A stretch of DNA of 64,000 bases. Origin: Cryptomeria japonica (taxonomy: Eukaryota > Streptophyta > Pinopsida > Cupressales > Cupressaceae). Shown here piece by piece: positions 1-11,927 of the stretch. The first letter of the stretch is position 1; each line of letters starts with the position of its first letter. The DNA is taken from assembly GCF_030272615.1 (NCBI RefSeq), contig NC_081406.1, forward strand, positions 478,358,900 to 478,422,899. The letters run 5' to 3'. Below the pieces are notes generated by a model. It was not told the origin of the DNA, made no database searches, and worked only from the letters and a program-made list of their open reading frames with translations. The translations under genes were made by a program, and so were the position numbers.

Positions 1-968
1 ATAAGGCAGAGGCCCTAGAATTACATATACCCAAGTTGGAATAGTAACTGGTTTGATCTTGAAAGGAAAAATTATAGTGCCTAAGGTGGTCTTAATAGTA
101 TTAACAAAACCATGGATTAAAAAAGATGATGTAGTAAGAGCATTTGGATCTACTTTTATTTTCAATGATAAGTCCAGACTATAAATGTTGAGTGTTGAAC
201 CGGTGTCAACAACAGTCTGCTTAATATTGACACCATTAACATAAACAATTATCATTAATGGGTCTGCTAAATTCCTCACTTTCAAAGGCATAAGTTCATG
301 TGGGTAGGACATGATATTTGACATATCCACATGAATATGATCCATCAACACATTCATATCTACTAGATAAGCAACATAAGGTAGCATAATCTTTTGAGGA
401 GCCTCTTAAAGCATACCCTAATACACCTAAGCAATCTAAAGAAAATCCCTTATTGAGATCTTAGTAGGAGTAACTCAAAGTTGTTCAATAAGATCATAGT
501 CACCAAGTTCCTTGGCTATGGGCTTAGGTGTTTAAGGAAGGTCGGGTTGAGAAGGTGGTAAAGAAGTAGTGGGTTAATCAATAGTTTTCTTATTTATTCT
601 CGTATTGTAAGTATCTGCAACAATATTATAAGAAGTATTCTTAGACTAAGTAAATTTTATAAATATATATGAGAATTACTTTCAAAATATTTACCATATA
701 TAGACTTAACTTTCTTCAGAGAAGGATTGGTTGCAATCACATAAATGACTGGTCTATTAGGATTTTGAACGATAGAAACCACTATAACATTTACGGACTT
801 TCCATTATCCAAGGAAGAAGATTTTACACAAGGATCGATCTTGGAAACCTTATGATCAAGAGGGGATGCTTCTAGGAAATAATCCAAGGCATCATCCAAC
901 ATATCAAAATCATCTTTCAAGAGAACCTTATCGAATGCATCAAACTCTAAGATAAAAAAATCTAACAT
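1..968 (-). pseudogene. Ty3/gypsy-like polyprotein fragment with retropepsin
   Basis: Read on the minus strand, this encodes the N-terminal part of a retroelement polyprotein and runs off the left edge. An open frame of about 103 codons starts at 968 and is followed by a decayed frame. That frame contains KISIRDFL at roughly 430-460, like the pre-protease segment of Ty3/gypsy elements, and an aspartic-protease active site, VVDTGSTLN, at about 195-225. Retropepsin cleaves the Gag-Pol precursor. Several in-frame stops make it inactive. Only about 750 bases separate the first codon from the protease motif, so most of a normal gag is missing. The primer-binding site and 5' LTR lie immediately to the right, which fits a minus-strand element. 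The Ty3 assignment rests on motif style; reverse transcriptase is outside the window. Confidence 0.7.
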
Positions 969-976
969 AAGGTATC

Positions 977-995
977 CACGTTGGGTTCACCAAAA
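977..995 (-). other. Primer-binding site of the Ty3/gypsy-like element
   Basis: The reverse complement reads TTTTGGTGAACCCAACGTGG, directly next to the inner end of the LTR at 996. A TGG start and this position are typical of a tRNA primer-binding site that primes minus-strand DNA synthesis. I did not assign the tRNA. Confidence 0.5.
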
Positions 996-1880
996 TGTAG
1001 AGGAGGGGATTTTCTACCCTCAAGATGACAAGATCTCAATGAGAAAACTAACCTTTTCTACCTCACTAAACTAGTGCTCTAGTGGGCCAAGAAGATATAG
1101 TAATAAAAAAATAAATGAAACTATACTAGCATATAGATAAAAAAATATATTGGATGATAGAAGCATGAAATACAAATGTTTTAATTGTTAAGAATGAAAA
1201 CCTAACAAAACACAAATGTTGCCATCAATCTAACAGAGCCTTGATTTTGACCGCTGGCATGCCGTGGGGACATATGTGCACCATGCTATTTTTTATACAA
1301 CCAAAAAACAAAGAGCCACCATAATCCACTCTAAACTCAGCTCCATGCTTTGAATATGTTTGCCACCTACACACACTCAGACAAGGGAAAAATATTGGGG
1401 CTTGCCTCAATGATCCCCCCGCTTTGGTGTTTCCACCTCGATGGACAACCAGGTAGATAGATTTGGATAAAACAACAAATAGATAGTGTAATAGAAACAA
1501 ACCTCGCTTAATGGAGAAAAACCCTATTACAAGAAATGAAATAGATAGCGTAATAGAAACAAACCTCGCTTAATGGAGGAAAACCCCATTACAAGAGATA
1601 AAATGATAAATGAACTAAATGCACCTAGATAACATATACATTTATAGATTTGATAAATGAGTTAATACCAAGATACAATAGATAAGAGAGAAGAAGAGCA
1701 TTGCGTAGCTCAAACCCCTCTCTTGAGATATTAGCGTGATCATACTTTGAGAGAAGACCAAGCAATTATGATTTCAATTGTATATTTTGAGAGAGCTTCA
1801 CTAAGAGCATGAGAGTAAGAAAGCCAAGAGTAAGTACCCTTTTAAAATGAGGAAGAAGAGATAGCTTTGTTTCTCTACAT
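996..1880 (-). repeat. Putative 5' LTR of the Ty3/gypsy-like element
   Basis: The segment begins TGTAGAGGAGGGG and ends GTTTCTCTACA, giving TG...CA ends within a short imperfect inverted repeat (TGTAGAG/CTCTACA). Its inner end abuts the primer-binding site. The partner LTR would lie left of the window, so neither the pair nor a target duplication can be checked. It contains a two-copy tandem repeat (1481-1602). The outer boundary is an inference. Confidence 0.5.
1481..1602. repeat. Two-copy tandem repeat, period 61 bp
   Basis: A unit beginning AGATAGTGTAATAGAAAC at 1481 recurs at 1542 with few differences (AGATAGCGTAATAGAAAC). It lies inside the putative LTR and is probably a local slippage or unequal-exchange duplication. 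Confidence 0.8.
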
Positions 1881-3181
1881 GGGTGGGAGCGACTGCTTCG
1901 GAAGCGCACAAGCCAAGGGACATGTGTCAACAAAGGTCTGATATAGAATATGCTTATTTAGATCCAAAATATTATTGGGATGCTTGGCCACCGCATAGAC
2001 ATCTGTGTGTCATGCTATTGTCTAACCAAGTTAATTCCAAATTCAGCTCAGGGGCGGCTAGCACTACTTCATCTTTAGGATTCATGATGTCAGAATGATA
2101 AAATCCTGATCATGAATTCAATTGTAAATGCACCGAGCTCAATTCTAGAGTGTAATAAACACATTAGGTGCAATTTGTGACACTACATCTAGTAAAATTA
2201 GCAAGTGTAATTCACATTTTTGTTTTATATGGTAAGTTGTGATTATAATCATAAGGTTTAAGCACCAAAGAGGCTTGTACCCACACTTGTCTATAAGTGT
2301 AGATATCTCTTCTCACCTCCTTTTTGCGGGATATTTTCCCAATACTTATGGTTTAAAAGCCATTACCAATAATGCCATATATACTTTATTACTAAACAAC
2401 TTGTATATTTGATTCTTACAAAAAATTAGTAAACCTAAAAAGATATACATGTTGTTCTTTTTTTTTTTTATGGGTTTCTTGTAGCATAGTTCAATATTAT
2501 TTTTTTTACATACTTAATGAAAATTTCCATTCTCCATCCTTAGTGTATCATATGTATTGCATACAATTTAGGAAACTCAAATAAGGAATTTATAGCTTCC
2601 TCATCCATGCCCTTCCTCTATAGAACTTCATACTTTTCTTACCCACTTTCCTTGTTGTTTGCTTAAATTTTGTTGGGATAATAAATAGTTCAAAATATGA
2701 TGGTAGATTTGAAGAGCGCTTGGCCCAATAAATATGGTGCATATTTTGTGTAACTACTTTTTGTGAGGCAAACTACTTCGTTTAAAATCAAATTCTATTT
2801 ATTTTGTAAGAACACAACTCCTATGTCTATTTATGTTCAAGGGAACGATAGATGTGGTTAGATATCAACATGTACTAGGTTGTAGACATTGTTTGCTACA
2901 ACTTAATGGATGTTACCTATATCATATGTTTATTTTGTGGTTATGTATATGTTCAAATAATTGCCTACAATGTCTATATATCGTCATTCACCACTTCTAT
3001 GCTACTACCAACATGTAACTCTTCTTTATGCCAAGGATTTCCAAAAACATATTAATAATTATACATCTAGTTAATTCAAATGATGAACCTTGGGATTGAC
3101 ACATAATAAATTTAAATAAATTATCGATGTCATTTTTAGGGTCCATTACAATTCCTTGTTAAGTTTCAATGGGATTATTTA
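1881..3181. other. Intergenic DNA, no gene seen
   Basis: AT-rich sequence with short open frames only (for example 1883-2098 and 2833-3018). None has a recognisable motif or family resemblance. The last five bases (3177-3181, ATTTA) are the left target duplication of the next element. Confidence 0.6.
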
Positions 3182-3903
3182 TGAAAGGAAACTTGCAGCC
3201 ATCTTTATGACAATTTCCACATAACCCATTTTAGATTTCAATCAAATCAACAAATAGAAGCCATATGCAAAGAATAGACAACATACCCATGAAAAGTGAG
3301 ACAAGATATATCCTGGGAAAACCCTCATGAGGGAAAAGCCCAACCTCCAAAAGCATCATCCACCATGTATTATCAGCAATGCGTCCATTACAATATTATG
3401 GAAAGCTTCTTAAAACCCAACCATAACCAAGCACTCCATGTGACCTAGCATGAATCCACACATCCCATGTCATGCTTCCTTCTTCACAAAAGCTAACCTC
3501 GCTAACTGACCAACCCAAACTTCTACCCTTGTGACTGCTTTTGTAAACACAAGCTCTCACAAAACCACCAAGTGGTATTACATCAAAACGATGTGACAAT
3601 AAAATATAATATTTTTTCTACCTACCCTTGACCCACATTTAATATTGGGTACTTCATCACAATTACATTCCCCAATATTAAATAAATACAATATAATAAT
3701 ATCAATGTGTCAATACAACTCATCAAGTGGTTACAATAATATTCTGAGGGAATCTCTACATGTTGCACGTCCATCTAGGTGTTCCTAGGTGCAACAATAC
3801 AATATAATATTACAATATAATTCCTTGTCCACCTCATACAGTAATAAAATAATACAACAATAAAAAAATATTATGCAAGGTGTACAACACCATTTTCCCA
3901 ACA
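3182..3903 (-). repeat. 3' LTR of the LARD-like element
   Basis: About 722 bp, TG...CA ends, and highly similar along its whole length to 7899-8637. The two copies differ by scattered substitutions and small indels, so the insertion is not very recent. In element orientation it is the 3' LTR because the purine tract at about 3904-3914 abuts it. Confidence 0.85.
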
Positions 3904-6900
3904 TTCTCCCACTTGTTGTATACATTGCATAAGGGCCAAGAAGTAATCTATCACATGAACAAGAGACCAATCTCTCCAAGCACATATACCATCATGGAAT
4001 CCAAGTGCTCCTTGTGCTCCATCAAGATACTTTCAACAAGAAAAAAAGTGACCACCATCTCATACATGAATTCTCCCACCCTCCATCATGCCACTGCCAC
4101 TGGACATGAAAAGGCCATCCAAAGAGAAAGACACACAATCTGTCGCAACAAATGATAAGTCCTGCACCAACTGATATCTGAACACAAACACTAATCCAAA
4201 GGTATCCAATGCAAAGGTAGTTGTTTATATAGCTGAAATAACACCCACATCAAGTGCTAACACATCAACTATACATGCCTCAAAAGCATACAAACCAAGT
4301 GAATAACATCTCATCAACATATGCAACCTGTAACATGCAACCATAAGCCCCAAGTGCAATACCTACCATGTATGTACCCCAAGGAAATCCCACTGCATAG
4401 ATAATGTCAATATAAAAAATGAATCCACTAACAACATATCATACAAGTGTAACCATGTAGTATAGAGAACATACACTAACCGATAACCTGCAAGGACCAC
4501 TCTCACACCATGTCTCCAACATTCTCCCATGTTCTCCACACCAACAAAAGAAAGAGATAAAGGAACCACCATGTCATCCCCCACATGACAAAACATAAAT
4601 ACAATCTAATTAGCACATAGCTCCAAACAACCTCAAATCCAATGTAATGTGAATACGAACATCTAGGAAGATAACCGAAACAAAGAGAGAAACACTACAA
4701 ATCAAATCATGTAGTATGTCCTTCTACACACACATCTAAATGCTAAATGTGTCAAGTATGATCTCCTCCATAAAACTCCACATTAAAAGCATAACAACAG
4801 CTAAACACCCTTCAGTCCCTTGGACCAAACCAACATATATAACTTATAATCAACATAGATGTAAGCCTCTCATAACAAAGAATATCAAACCAATATCCAT
4901 TCCCAATCCTAGGGAATACACCCAATAAACCATCTCCCAAACTAATATCAATGACTGCCACCATCATAATAACAACTCAAATGAACAAGGAGATAACCAA
5001 TGCCATACATCTCTCAAATGAACCCTCCAGAACTAAACATCTCCATAACTCAAGATCCATATCTATGAAAGATAAGCATAAACGTAATGCACCTAAAAGG
5101 AACAATGATCAATGTCTCTCAAGTAGTAAACTGCTGAGTAGACCATGAGTGGGAATAAGAATGCTCACCAAGCTATCCAAGTCATCATGACTCATCTAAG
5201 AACAATCTCCTCTCAAGTCCATACTAGGTGAATGCTCCTCAGTCTTCCAGCTAAAACCATCAACCATTCCAACACATATCTCTAATCACAAGAGAATACT
5301 AGCATCACCAACTTCTCCATGTATCCATGAGCACCTATAATCGATCTATCTATGCCAAACTCCAAATTTAACCCAACAATATCATGAAGTATCAAGCAAA
5401 AAATCATGTACCCAATATAAAGAAAATAATCCAAGATCAATGTCAAAGCTCCAATGGCCAAATCAGGAACATAAACATGACAACATGATCTAATCCATCT
5501 CAAAGAGATAACATGCTCCATATGAACATATTAAATAACCATATCATGCCAAAACTCTAATGCGCATCAAGAGTGTACCATAACATAATATAATCCATCC
5601 AAACAACAAGGATAAACATGTCAAATGAAAGCATAAAACCACATCTATACCAATAACTTTGTGAGTCCTCACGATGCAAACATCCTCAAATAACATGAAG
5701 ATAACCATCTCCTAACAGTGTACCCACAAATGCAAGGGAACCCCTCTACAACAATAGGATCTAAGACATCCTCCAACATCTGCACACAAAGAAGATCATC
5801 CACTAACCAACATGGTGAATACACATCACTGCTACAAGATCCCACTAAATCATGATACCAAGCTCTCCATGCATCGTGATAAACCATCTCCTAAATGAAT
5901 ATTATCCAAGTCTACACACATCAACTGAAATGTCAGTAATAATAAGTAAATCATGAAATCCATATCAAAAAGATACAACGACCACCAACAAACCACCAAT
6001 TAGGAATAAATCCTACACCGCCAACTCATCATTGTCAAAAGCTCCACTGAAAGTGTAATCAAATAAATAACAAAGCTGTCATGACATCATGATCAAATAC
6101 ATGCTACAAGTCTCATACCAACTATCCAAGTAGTATAACATCATCCATCCTCTCATCTCAAAACAACCATACCAATGCATAAATGACCACAAACAAGGTC
6201 AACTAAGGAGTATGCACCATAATGAATCAAACTTGGTGGATATAGACAGTCCACATCCAAGCCATCCCATTGCAACTGAATAGGTGAGCTCAAACCTACC
6301 AATCACATAACTTGTAGATCCAATCACTGAACATGCAAACTCATCATCACATTAGTAAATTGCAAACTAAGATATCAAAGAGAATAATCCATGTAGACAA
6401 CCAGGACTCAAACACCAAATCACCATCCGATCTGATTTGCCAAACATGTCCACAAACTAGTACCATAGTCAAAGGAACTAAATAAGAATCAAGGAGATAA
6501 GAACAACCTCCTAATATAAAAACAAATCACCACAATCATGACTATATCGCGTCAATGCAAAACATATACCTGCATACCCATGACACCATAATCATCACCT
6601 GCATCCAATTGTCACCCATATAAAACTCCAAGTCTCAAAATGAGTCCAATCATGTCCTCAAACCAAGAACAACAGGTAAAACTCTCCATACTCATCAAAC
6701 TGATATAATAACAACACCAAACTGAAGTACACTGAACACCCTCTCCAATACCTATTCGAAATCGAAAAACCGATTCTGTGTGGAAAAGATATGACCAAAA
6801 TTGCATCAAGGAGAATATCAGGCTTCCAGGCTCCCAAAACATGTCAAAAAAACAAATTCACTAAACCAAACCTGTACCAAACAGTAGTGCTCAGAATCAC

Positions 6901-7393
6901 CTCTCCAACGAGTATAATAAGTCGAAAAATGAACTCCCCAGGTGAAAGTTATGCCAGTTGGAAGGAAACGTCCAATTTTGCTATATGGGCAATACATGGA
7001 CTTAAACATTAATCAATTTTTCCAAAGTCCAAATTCCATAAAAATTTCCATCAATTGGACTAGAATAATCTCAAAAAGTTTTTAAAAATAAATTCCCTTG
7101 TGGGGCCCACTGGCCAAACCCCACCTCTCATATTCCAACGAAGATTGTGGCAATTTTATTTAATTTCAATGCGATTATTAGATATTTAACTAAAAATAAA
7201 TCACATAAATTATTTTAAGGCGGGCAATTCAAAGTTTTTGAAAAACTCTGTTAAATTTTGTTTTTGTGGTATGTAAGGGGACTAGTGGTGGGGACCACCG
7301 TTGGTGGCCCGGCCTTGTCGGTACCACAGGTGGTGGGAACCCCTTCCCGTTGGGCCGAGTAAGTATGGGAGATGTGGGGGGTGTGGGTATGTC

Positions 7394-7432
<39 letters not shown>
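7394..7432. repeat. (CA)n(TA)n microsatellite
   Basis: An uninterrupted CA run is followed by about six TA units inside the LARD-like element. It produces artefactual His/Thr or Val/Cys reading frames on both strands. Confidence 0.95.
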
Positions 7433-7882
7433 TATACGCCTTTTACAAAGTGACCCCCATTAATAATTTTTTTTAAAAATTTTGTAGGATTAAATTCATT
7501 TTGTTTGGCCGACGAGATTTTTTTTTTCTGAAGACTGCGGCAACAAATTTGATGGTCATCGGGGCCTCAAAACAAAAAAAAAATTACAATCTTTTCAACT
7601 GCCATCGAAATGGGGCAGATTTATATATCATTTTTCTTCTCTTGACCAACCTGAATCCATCCATGAGGTCCGTTTTGTCCCACGGGGCCATTTATGAAAG
7701 GTCAGCCCCAAAACCCTCATTCAATTATGCTCTAGATTGACCAAAATTCTTCATCATAACAACAAACCCAAATAACATAGATCTACAATAACAACCTACA
7801 AAACCATATATCTTGCCTTATCTTTTCATCCTTTCATGCATTCATGGATTCCAACTAGGGTTATAACAACCATTTAACCATA

Positions 7883-7898
7883 TAGCTCTGATACCACT
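7883..7898 (-). other. Primer-binding site, initiator tRNA-Met type
   Basis: The reverse complement contains TGGTATCAGAGC, two bases inside the LTR end at 7899. This is the usual plant tRNA-iMet-complementary motif. It fixes the minus orientation of the element. Confidence 0.85.
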
Positions 7899-8637
7899 TG
7901 AAAGGAAACTTGCAGCCATCTTTATGACAATTTCCACATAACCCATTTTAGATTTCAATCAAATCAACACATTGAAGTCATATGCAAAGAATAGACAACA
8001 TACCCATGAAAAGTGACACAAGATATATCCTGGGAAAACCCTCATGAGGGAAAAACCCAACCTCCAAAAGCATCATCCACCATGTATTATCAACAATGCG
8101 TCCATTACAGTACAACTATGAAAAGCTTATGAAAACCCAGCCATAACCGAGCACTCCATGTGACCAAGCATGAATCCACACATCTCATGCCATGCTTCCT
8201 TCTTCACAAATGCTAACCTAGCTAACTAACCAACTCAAACAACTACCCTTGTGGTTTCTTTTATAAACACAAGCTCCCACAAAACCACCAAGTGGTAATA
8301 CATCAAAACCATGTGCCCAAAACCATGTGACAGTAAAATATAATATTTTTCCTACCTACCCTTGACCCACATTTAATATTAGGTACTTCATCACAATTAC
8401 ATTCCCCAATATTAAATAAATACAATATAATAATACCAATGTGTCAATACAACTCATCAAGTGGTTACACGAATATTCCAATGGAATCTCTACATGTTGC
8501 ACGTCCATCTAGGTGTTCTTAGGTACAACAATACAATATGATATTACAATATAATTCCTTGTCCACCTCACACAATAATAAAATAATACAACAATAAAAC
8601 ATTATTATGCAAGGTGTACAACACCATTTTCCTAACA
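7899..8637 (-). repeat. 5' LTR of the LARD-like element
   Basis: About 739 bp, direct repeat of 3182-3903. In element orientation it starts TGTTAGGAAAATGG. It is followed by the right ATTTA target duplication (8638-8642). Confidence 0.85.
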
Positions 8638-9192
8638 ATTTACAACTATTAACTAGGGTCTTTTTTTGGTGCTTGATTTAGCCCTTCACTAGGGGTGTCT
8701 ATGACAAAATTGTGCACTTGAAGGGGTTTTTGGTCTTGGAAGCACATGTTGAAATATGCATGTATGAACTCGTTTAATGAAAATTCGTCACAAGTACACT
8801 TCTAAGATTTCATAAATTAAAGCAAGTTGAAAATATTATACATAATTTGAAGAACACTAGCCATAATGCCTTCTCAATAATATATAAAACTTCATATATA
8901 AATTCCAATTTTATGCGGGCTTTTCCTTTGCTCAAATCTTTTGGTTTTTTTAAGGAAAAAAAACTTCCAAGCTTAGCACAATGCAAGATAAAATTATAGT
9001 ACCAAATACATTCCTATCCCTATAATACAACTATAATAAAAAAATAAAAATTGTCAAAATAAGAACTCACATTCATAACATAAAATAGGTTGGTTAAATT
9101 TCTAGGCTTATTATAGACCATAAAATATGAAATTTCTAGGCTTATAGGCTATTAAGATTCAAATACATAGTTTTGTTTTTCTCTAAATTATA
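8638..9192. other. Intergenic or LINE-flanking DNA, no gene seen
   Basis: AT-rich sequence without a recognisable coding motif. Part may be eroded 5' sequence of the LINE whose reverse transcriptase becomes readable at about 9193. Confidence 0.5.
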
Positions 9193-9454
9193 GCAAAAGC
9201 CTTGGCCATTAGGATCAAACTAGTGGTCTAAGGAATTGTCAGAGTTGAACAAATAGGCTTTATCGCTAGCAGATTTATTATTGATAATCTTATGTTAGCA
9301 TGGGAGACTTGTGAATGGACACAACAAACAGGACAAAATGCCATTTTGATAAAACTTGATTTCGATAAAGCTTATGATAGAATTTGCTGGAGTTTTATTC
9401 TTAAAATTCTTCAATGGTTGGGTTTTGGTCCTAAATTTTGAGCTCATATTCAAA
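9193..9454 (+). pseudogene. LINE reverse transcriptase, 5' fragment
   Basis: The plus frame reads as the N-terminal half of a plant L1-type non-LTR reverse transcriptase: KALAIRIK, then EQIGFIASRFIIDNLMLAWE, then a finger/palm segment with KLDFDKAYDR. This last block is the classical LINE RT motif holding the first catalytic aspartate. A few stops interrupt it. The frame ends abruptly at about 9454, where LTR-type sequence begins, and the next RT block (QGCPLAPYL) resumes at 17146. About a hundred bases of expected RT sequence are absent at the break, so the insertion was accompanied or followed by a deletion. Confidence 0.85.
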
Positions 9455-10313
9455 TGAAGTTTAGAGGTCCGGTATCCAGTAATTTAGTTAGAGCAGAGGT
9501 ATCTTGGTGTAAAGTATGTTGCGGATTTGTTGGGTTGATTTCGGTGATCAGTTTCATGTTTGAGGTGTTTGGGCCGACTTATGGGAAGCTTATTATCTTC
9601 GTGTTTTGGTCCGCATTCAGATTTGTGGACGGATTGAGCCGACTTGGTGATACATGTTTCATGTTGCGTGTTATGCGGTTTTTGGAAGCCGACATGGTTA
9701 ATGATTCTTTTTTGTTGGTGCGGATATATAAGATTGATTTGACTGATCATTTTGAGGTGTGTGACGTGTGAGGAAAATATGTATGAGAGAATTTGCAAGG
9801 TTGGTGAATGTAATTGAATATTTTGGTGAGCTCCGGTGCATGACAATGCAAGATACCAGAGCAGAGAGACAAAATAGTTGCAGAACTTAATCAAAGCCTT
9901 TAAACCGGAACTGCATTTTGGCATAGTTAGATGCTATACTTTAGTTCATTCACTATTGTAATCAATTGTAATAGCCTATAAGGCAGTGAGCCTTCCTTCG
10001 GGTTGTAGCCCTTTTTGTAATTGAGCAGTGAGTTCTAGACAACGTGCCTGAATGCAAGTGCATTCCCCTTATGTAATATTATCATACTTCTGGCCATAGT
10101 ATAATAATATTGTGGGTACTCAATCCCACCGTGGTTTTTCCCTTTCCGATTTTCCACATAAAAATCTTGGTGTTATGGTTGTGTGGTTGTTTAGTTTATG
10201 TTTCTGCATTTTGCTTTCTTTCTTATGCATCTGGTGGTTCAAAGATCAACTTAATAGGTTTGCAAATTGTAAAACACTGATTCACCCCCCCCCTGTGTTC
10301 ATTGATTCCAACA
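9455..10313 (+). repeat. 5' LTR (type A) of composite element in the LINE
   Basis: An 859-bp segment that matches 16288-17145 (858 bp) throughout, with shared landmarks GGTTGTAGCCCTTTTTG, GAGCAGTGAG and a C-rich run before the end ATTGATTCCAACA. It is followed at once by a primer-binding site. The left edge, TGAAGTTTAGAGG, is the start of homology to the other copy and not a confirmed LTR terminus, because no target duplication is visible. Confidence 0.75.
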
Positions 10314-10314
10314 G

Positions 10315-10328
10315 TTGGTATCAAAGCC
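10315..10328 (+). other. Primer-binding site of composite element
   Basis: TTGGTATCAAAGCC lies one base after the LTR end ACA. It is one mismatch from the usual TGGTATCAGAGCC initiator-tRNA-Met site, which the related minus-strand copy keeps. Confidence 0.75.
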
Positions 10329-10372
10329 TAGTTCCTCAAAAGAAGCCTAACAACTTGAGGAAGATTGAATCA

Positions 10373-11508
10373 ATGGACTTTAGTTTGTAGAGATAGCTTA
10401 GTGTGGCACTTGAAGATCTTGATGCAATAAGGAAAGAAGTAAGTTCCCTAAAAAGAAACTTGAATGCAGTTGAAGATTTGATTTAAACCCTAAAAGATCA
10501 AGTGAGCACATCTAGAGAAAAGAGATGGACAAACTGAAGGAGAAAGAAGAACAAAGCATAGACATAACAAGACAGATGAATGTGAGAAGTTGTCTAGGGA
10601 TAATGCAGTCTTGAAGAATGAAATGCAATCCATTGTGATGAAACTGACAAAGGAGATTGAAGATTGGAAGAAGAACAAAGAAACCTTAACTTAGTCATTG
10701 AAGGATAGATCTAATGAATGTTGCAAATTGAACTATGAGAATGATTAGTTGAAGCTTGAATTTGTGCAAACAAGGAATGATGGACAAGAACTTGAAAGGC
10801 ATATCATAATTCTGAGAGATGAGCTCTCTACGGCTAATCAGTACAAAGAAAAATTCAAATCCAGTTCGGCCCGGTTGGATGAGATGTTGGAAAGTTAGAG
10901 ACATGGGAAAGATATGTGAGGACTTGGATTTGAGAAAGGAGAATCCTCTAGTTCTAGACAAAAAAATCACCAACAAAAGAACAAGAAACCTCCAGTAAGA
11001 CAAAATATGCCTACAAATTCAATGGTAATGTTTTGTCTGTGGTAAATTAAGTCATATGGAAAGTCAATGTAGAAGTAGGATGAATAATGTGATGAACAAT
11101 GGTTCTACCTTTACCGATCACTATTTCATATGCAACAATTTTGGTCATAAGTAAAATATGTGCAGAATGATGAACAATTTTCAAAATAAGAGATGTTATG
11201 CTTGTGGAATGTTTGGGCACATCTCTAACCAATGCAGGATAAGATCAAATCAGATGAACTTCAAGCATGTGCAGAGAAATGTTGTTTGCTATGCATGCAA
11301 TAAACTTGGTCACATTGCAAAGTATTGCAGAAGCAAGAACATGAACAACAATGCTCCTGTAGACAAGAATAGATTAGATGGAAAGGGAAAAGCTAAAGTG
11401 GAAGATATCAGAGATCAACACAAGAAGATGTGGGTTAAGAAGGAAGATTCAAATGTTCAAAATGGCTCCACACCTGATTCCGGTGTAGGAACCTCATCCG
11501 GTAACTAA
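10373..11508 (+). pseudogene. Gag-like protein, coiled coil plus four CCHC zinc knuckles (copy 1)
   Basis: The frame starts at ATG 10373, just after the primer-binding site, and ends at TAA 11506-11508, with several stops and frameshifts between. The first half is rich in Lys, Glu and Leu (EDLDAIRKEVSSLKRNL), as in a coiled coil. The second half carries four knuckles: CFVCGKLSHMESQC, a knuckle beginning FICNNFGHK that has a stop in it, CYACGMFGHISNQC and CYACNKLGHIAKYC. CCHC knuckles bind element RNA for packaging. No Ty1-type capsid domain was recognised in the N-terminal half. The minus-strand copy at 57036-58192 has the same order and spacing. It is inactive in this copy. Confidence 0.8.
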
Positions 11509-11927
11509 GGCACCTTGGCCTTAGGGGGGATATTTTTATGCAGATCCTTAGAAACCCCCTTTCGGAGATCTGTAACCGGTCAAGGATGGTTGCAAATGAT
11601 GGATATTAGCCATGTAGTTGATATCCAAAAGATTTCATGGTAGTTTGAGTATCCATTGATGAATTCTTCAAGATACAGGGTATCCGAAAGCCTTTAGGGT
11701 TGTGTGTTTATTACACCTTAAAGTTAGGTTTTCAGTGGATAAAAAGGGCATTTCACTCATTCATTCTTCACATTGTGAAAAAAGAGAAAGAGTAGAAGAG
11801 CGAAGCGAACAAGATTGAGCAGTCACAATAGAGCTTGAAGCGATTAGTCAACGATTCCTTGCATCTGATTGAGAATCAAAAGGTATTTATCCATTTGCGA
11901 GTTATCTTTACATACCCTAATTTTGAA

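Larger units (their letters stand above)
3182..8637 (-). mobile_element. Complete non-coding LTR retrotransposon (LARD-like)
   Basis: Two long direct repeats, 3182-3903 and 7899-8637, bracket about 4.0 kb. Each starts TGAAAGGAAACTTGCAGCC and ends AACA, and the element is flanked by ATTTA at 3177-3181 and 8638-8642. On the minus strand the right LTR is followed by TGGTATCAGAGC, the primer-binding site for initiator tRNA-Met used by many plant elements. A purine run AAGTGGGAGAA precedes the left LTR. The orientation is therefore minus. The interior has only short open frames and no visible Gag zinc knuckle, protease, integrase or reverse transcriptase. The intact ends with an empty interior fit a large retrotransposon derivative that moved with another element's proteins. 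It could also be a very decayed autonomous element. Confidence 0.85.

Noticed and set aside
9484-9924. 146-codon minus-strand open frame
   Set aside because: It lies wholly inside the type A LTR and its partner LTR has a similar shadow frame; not a gene.
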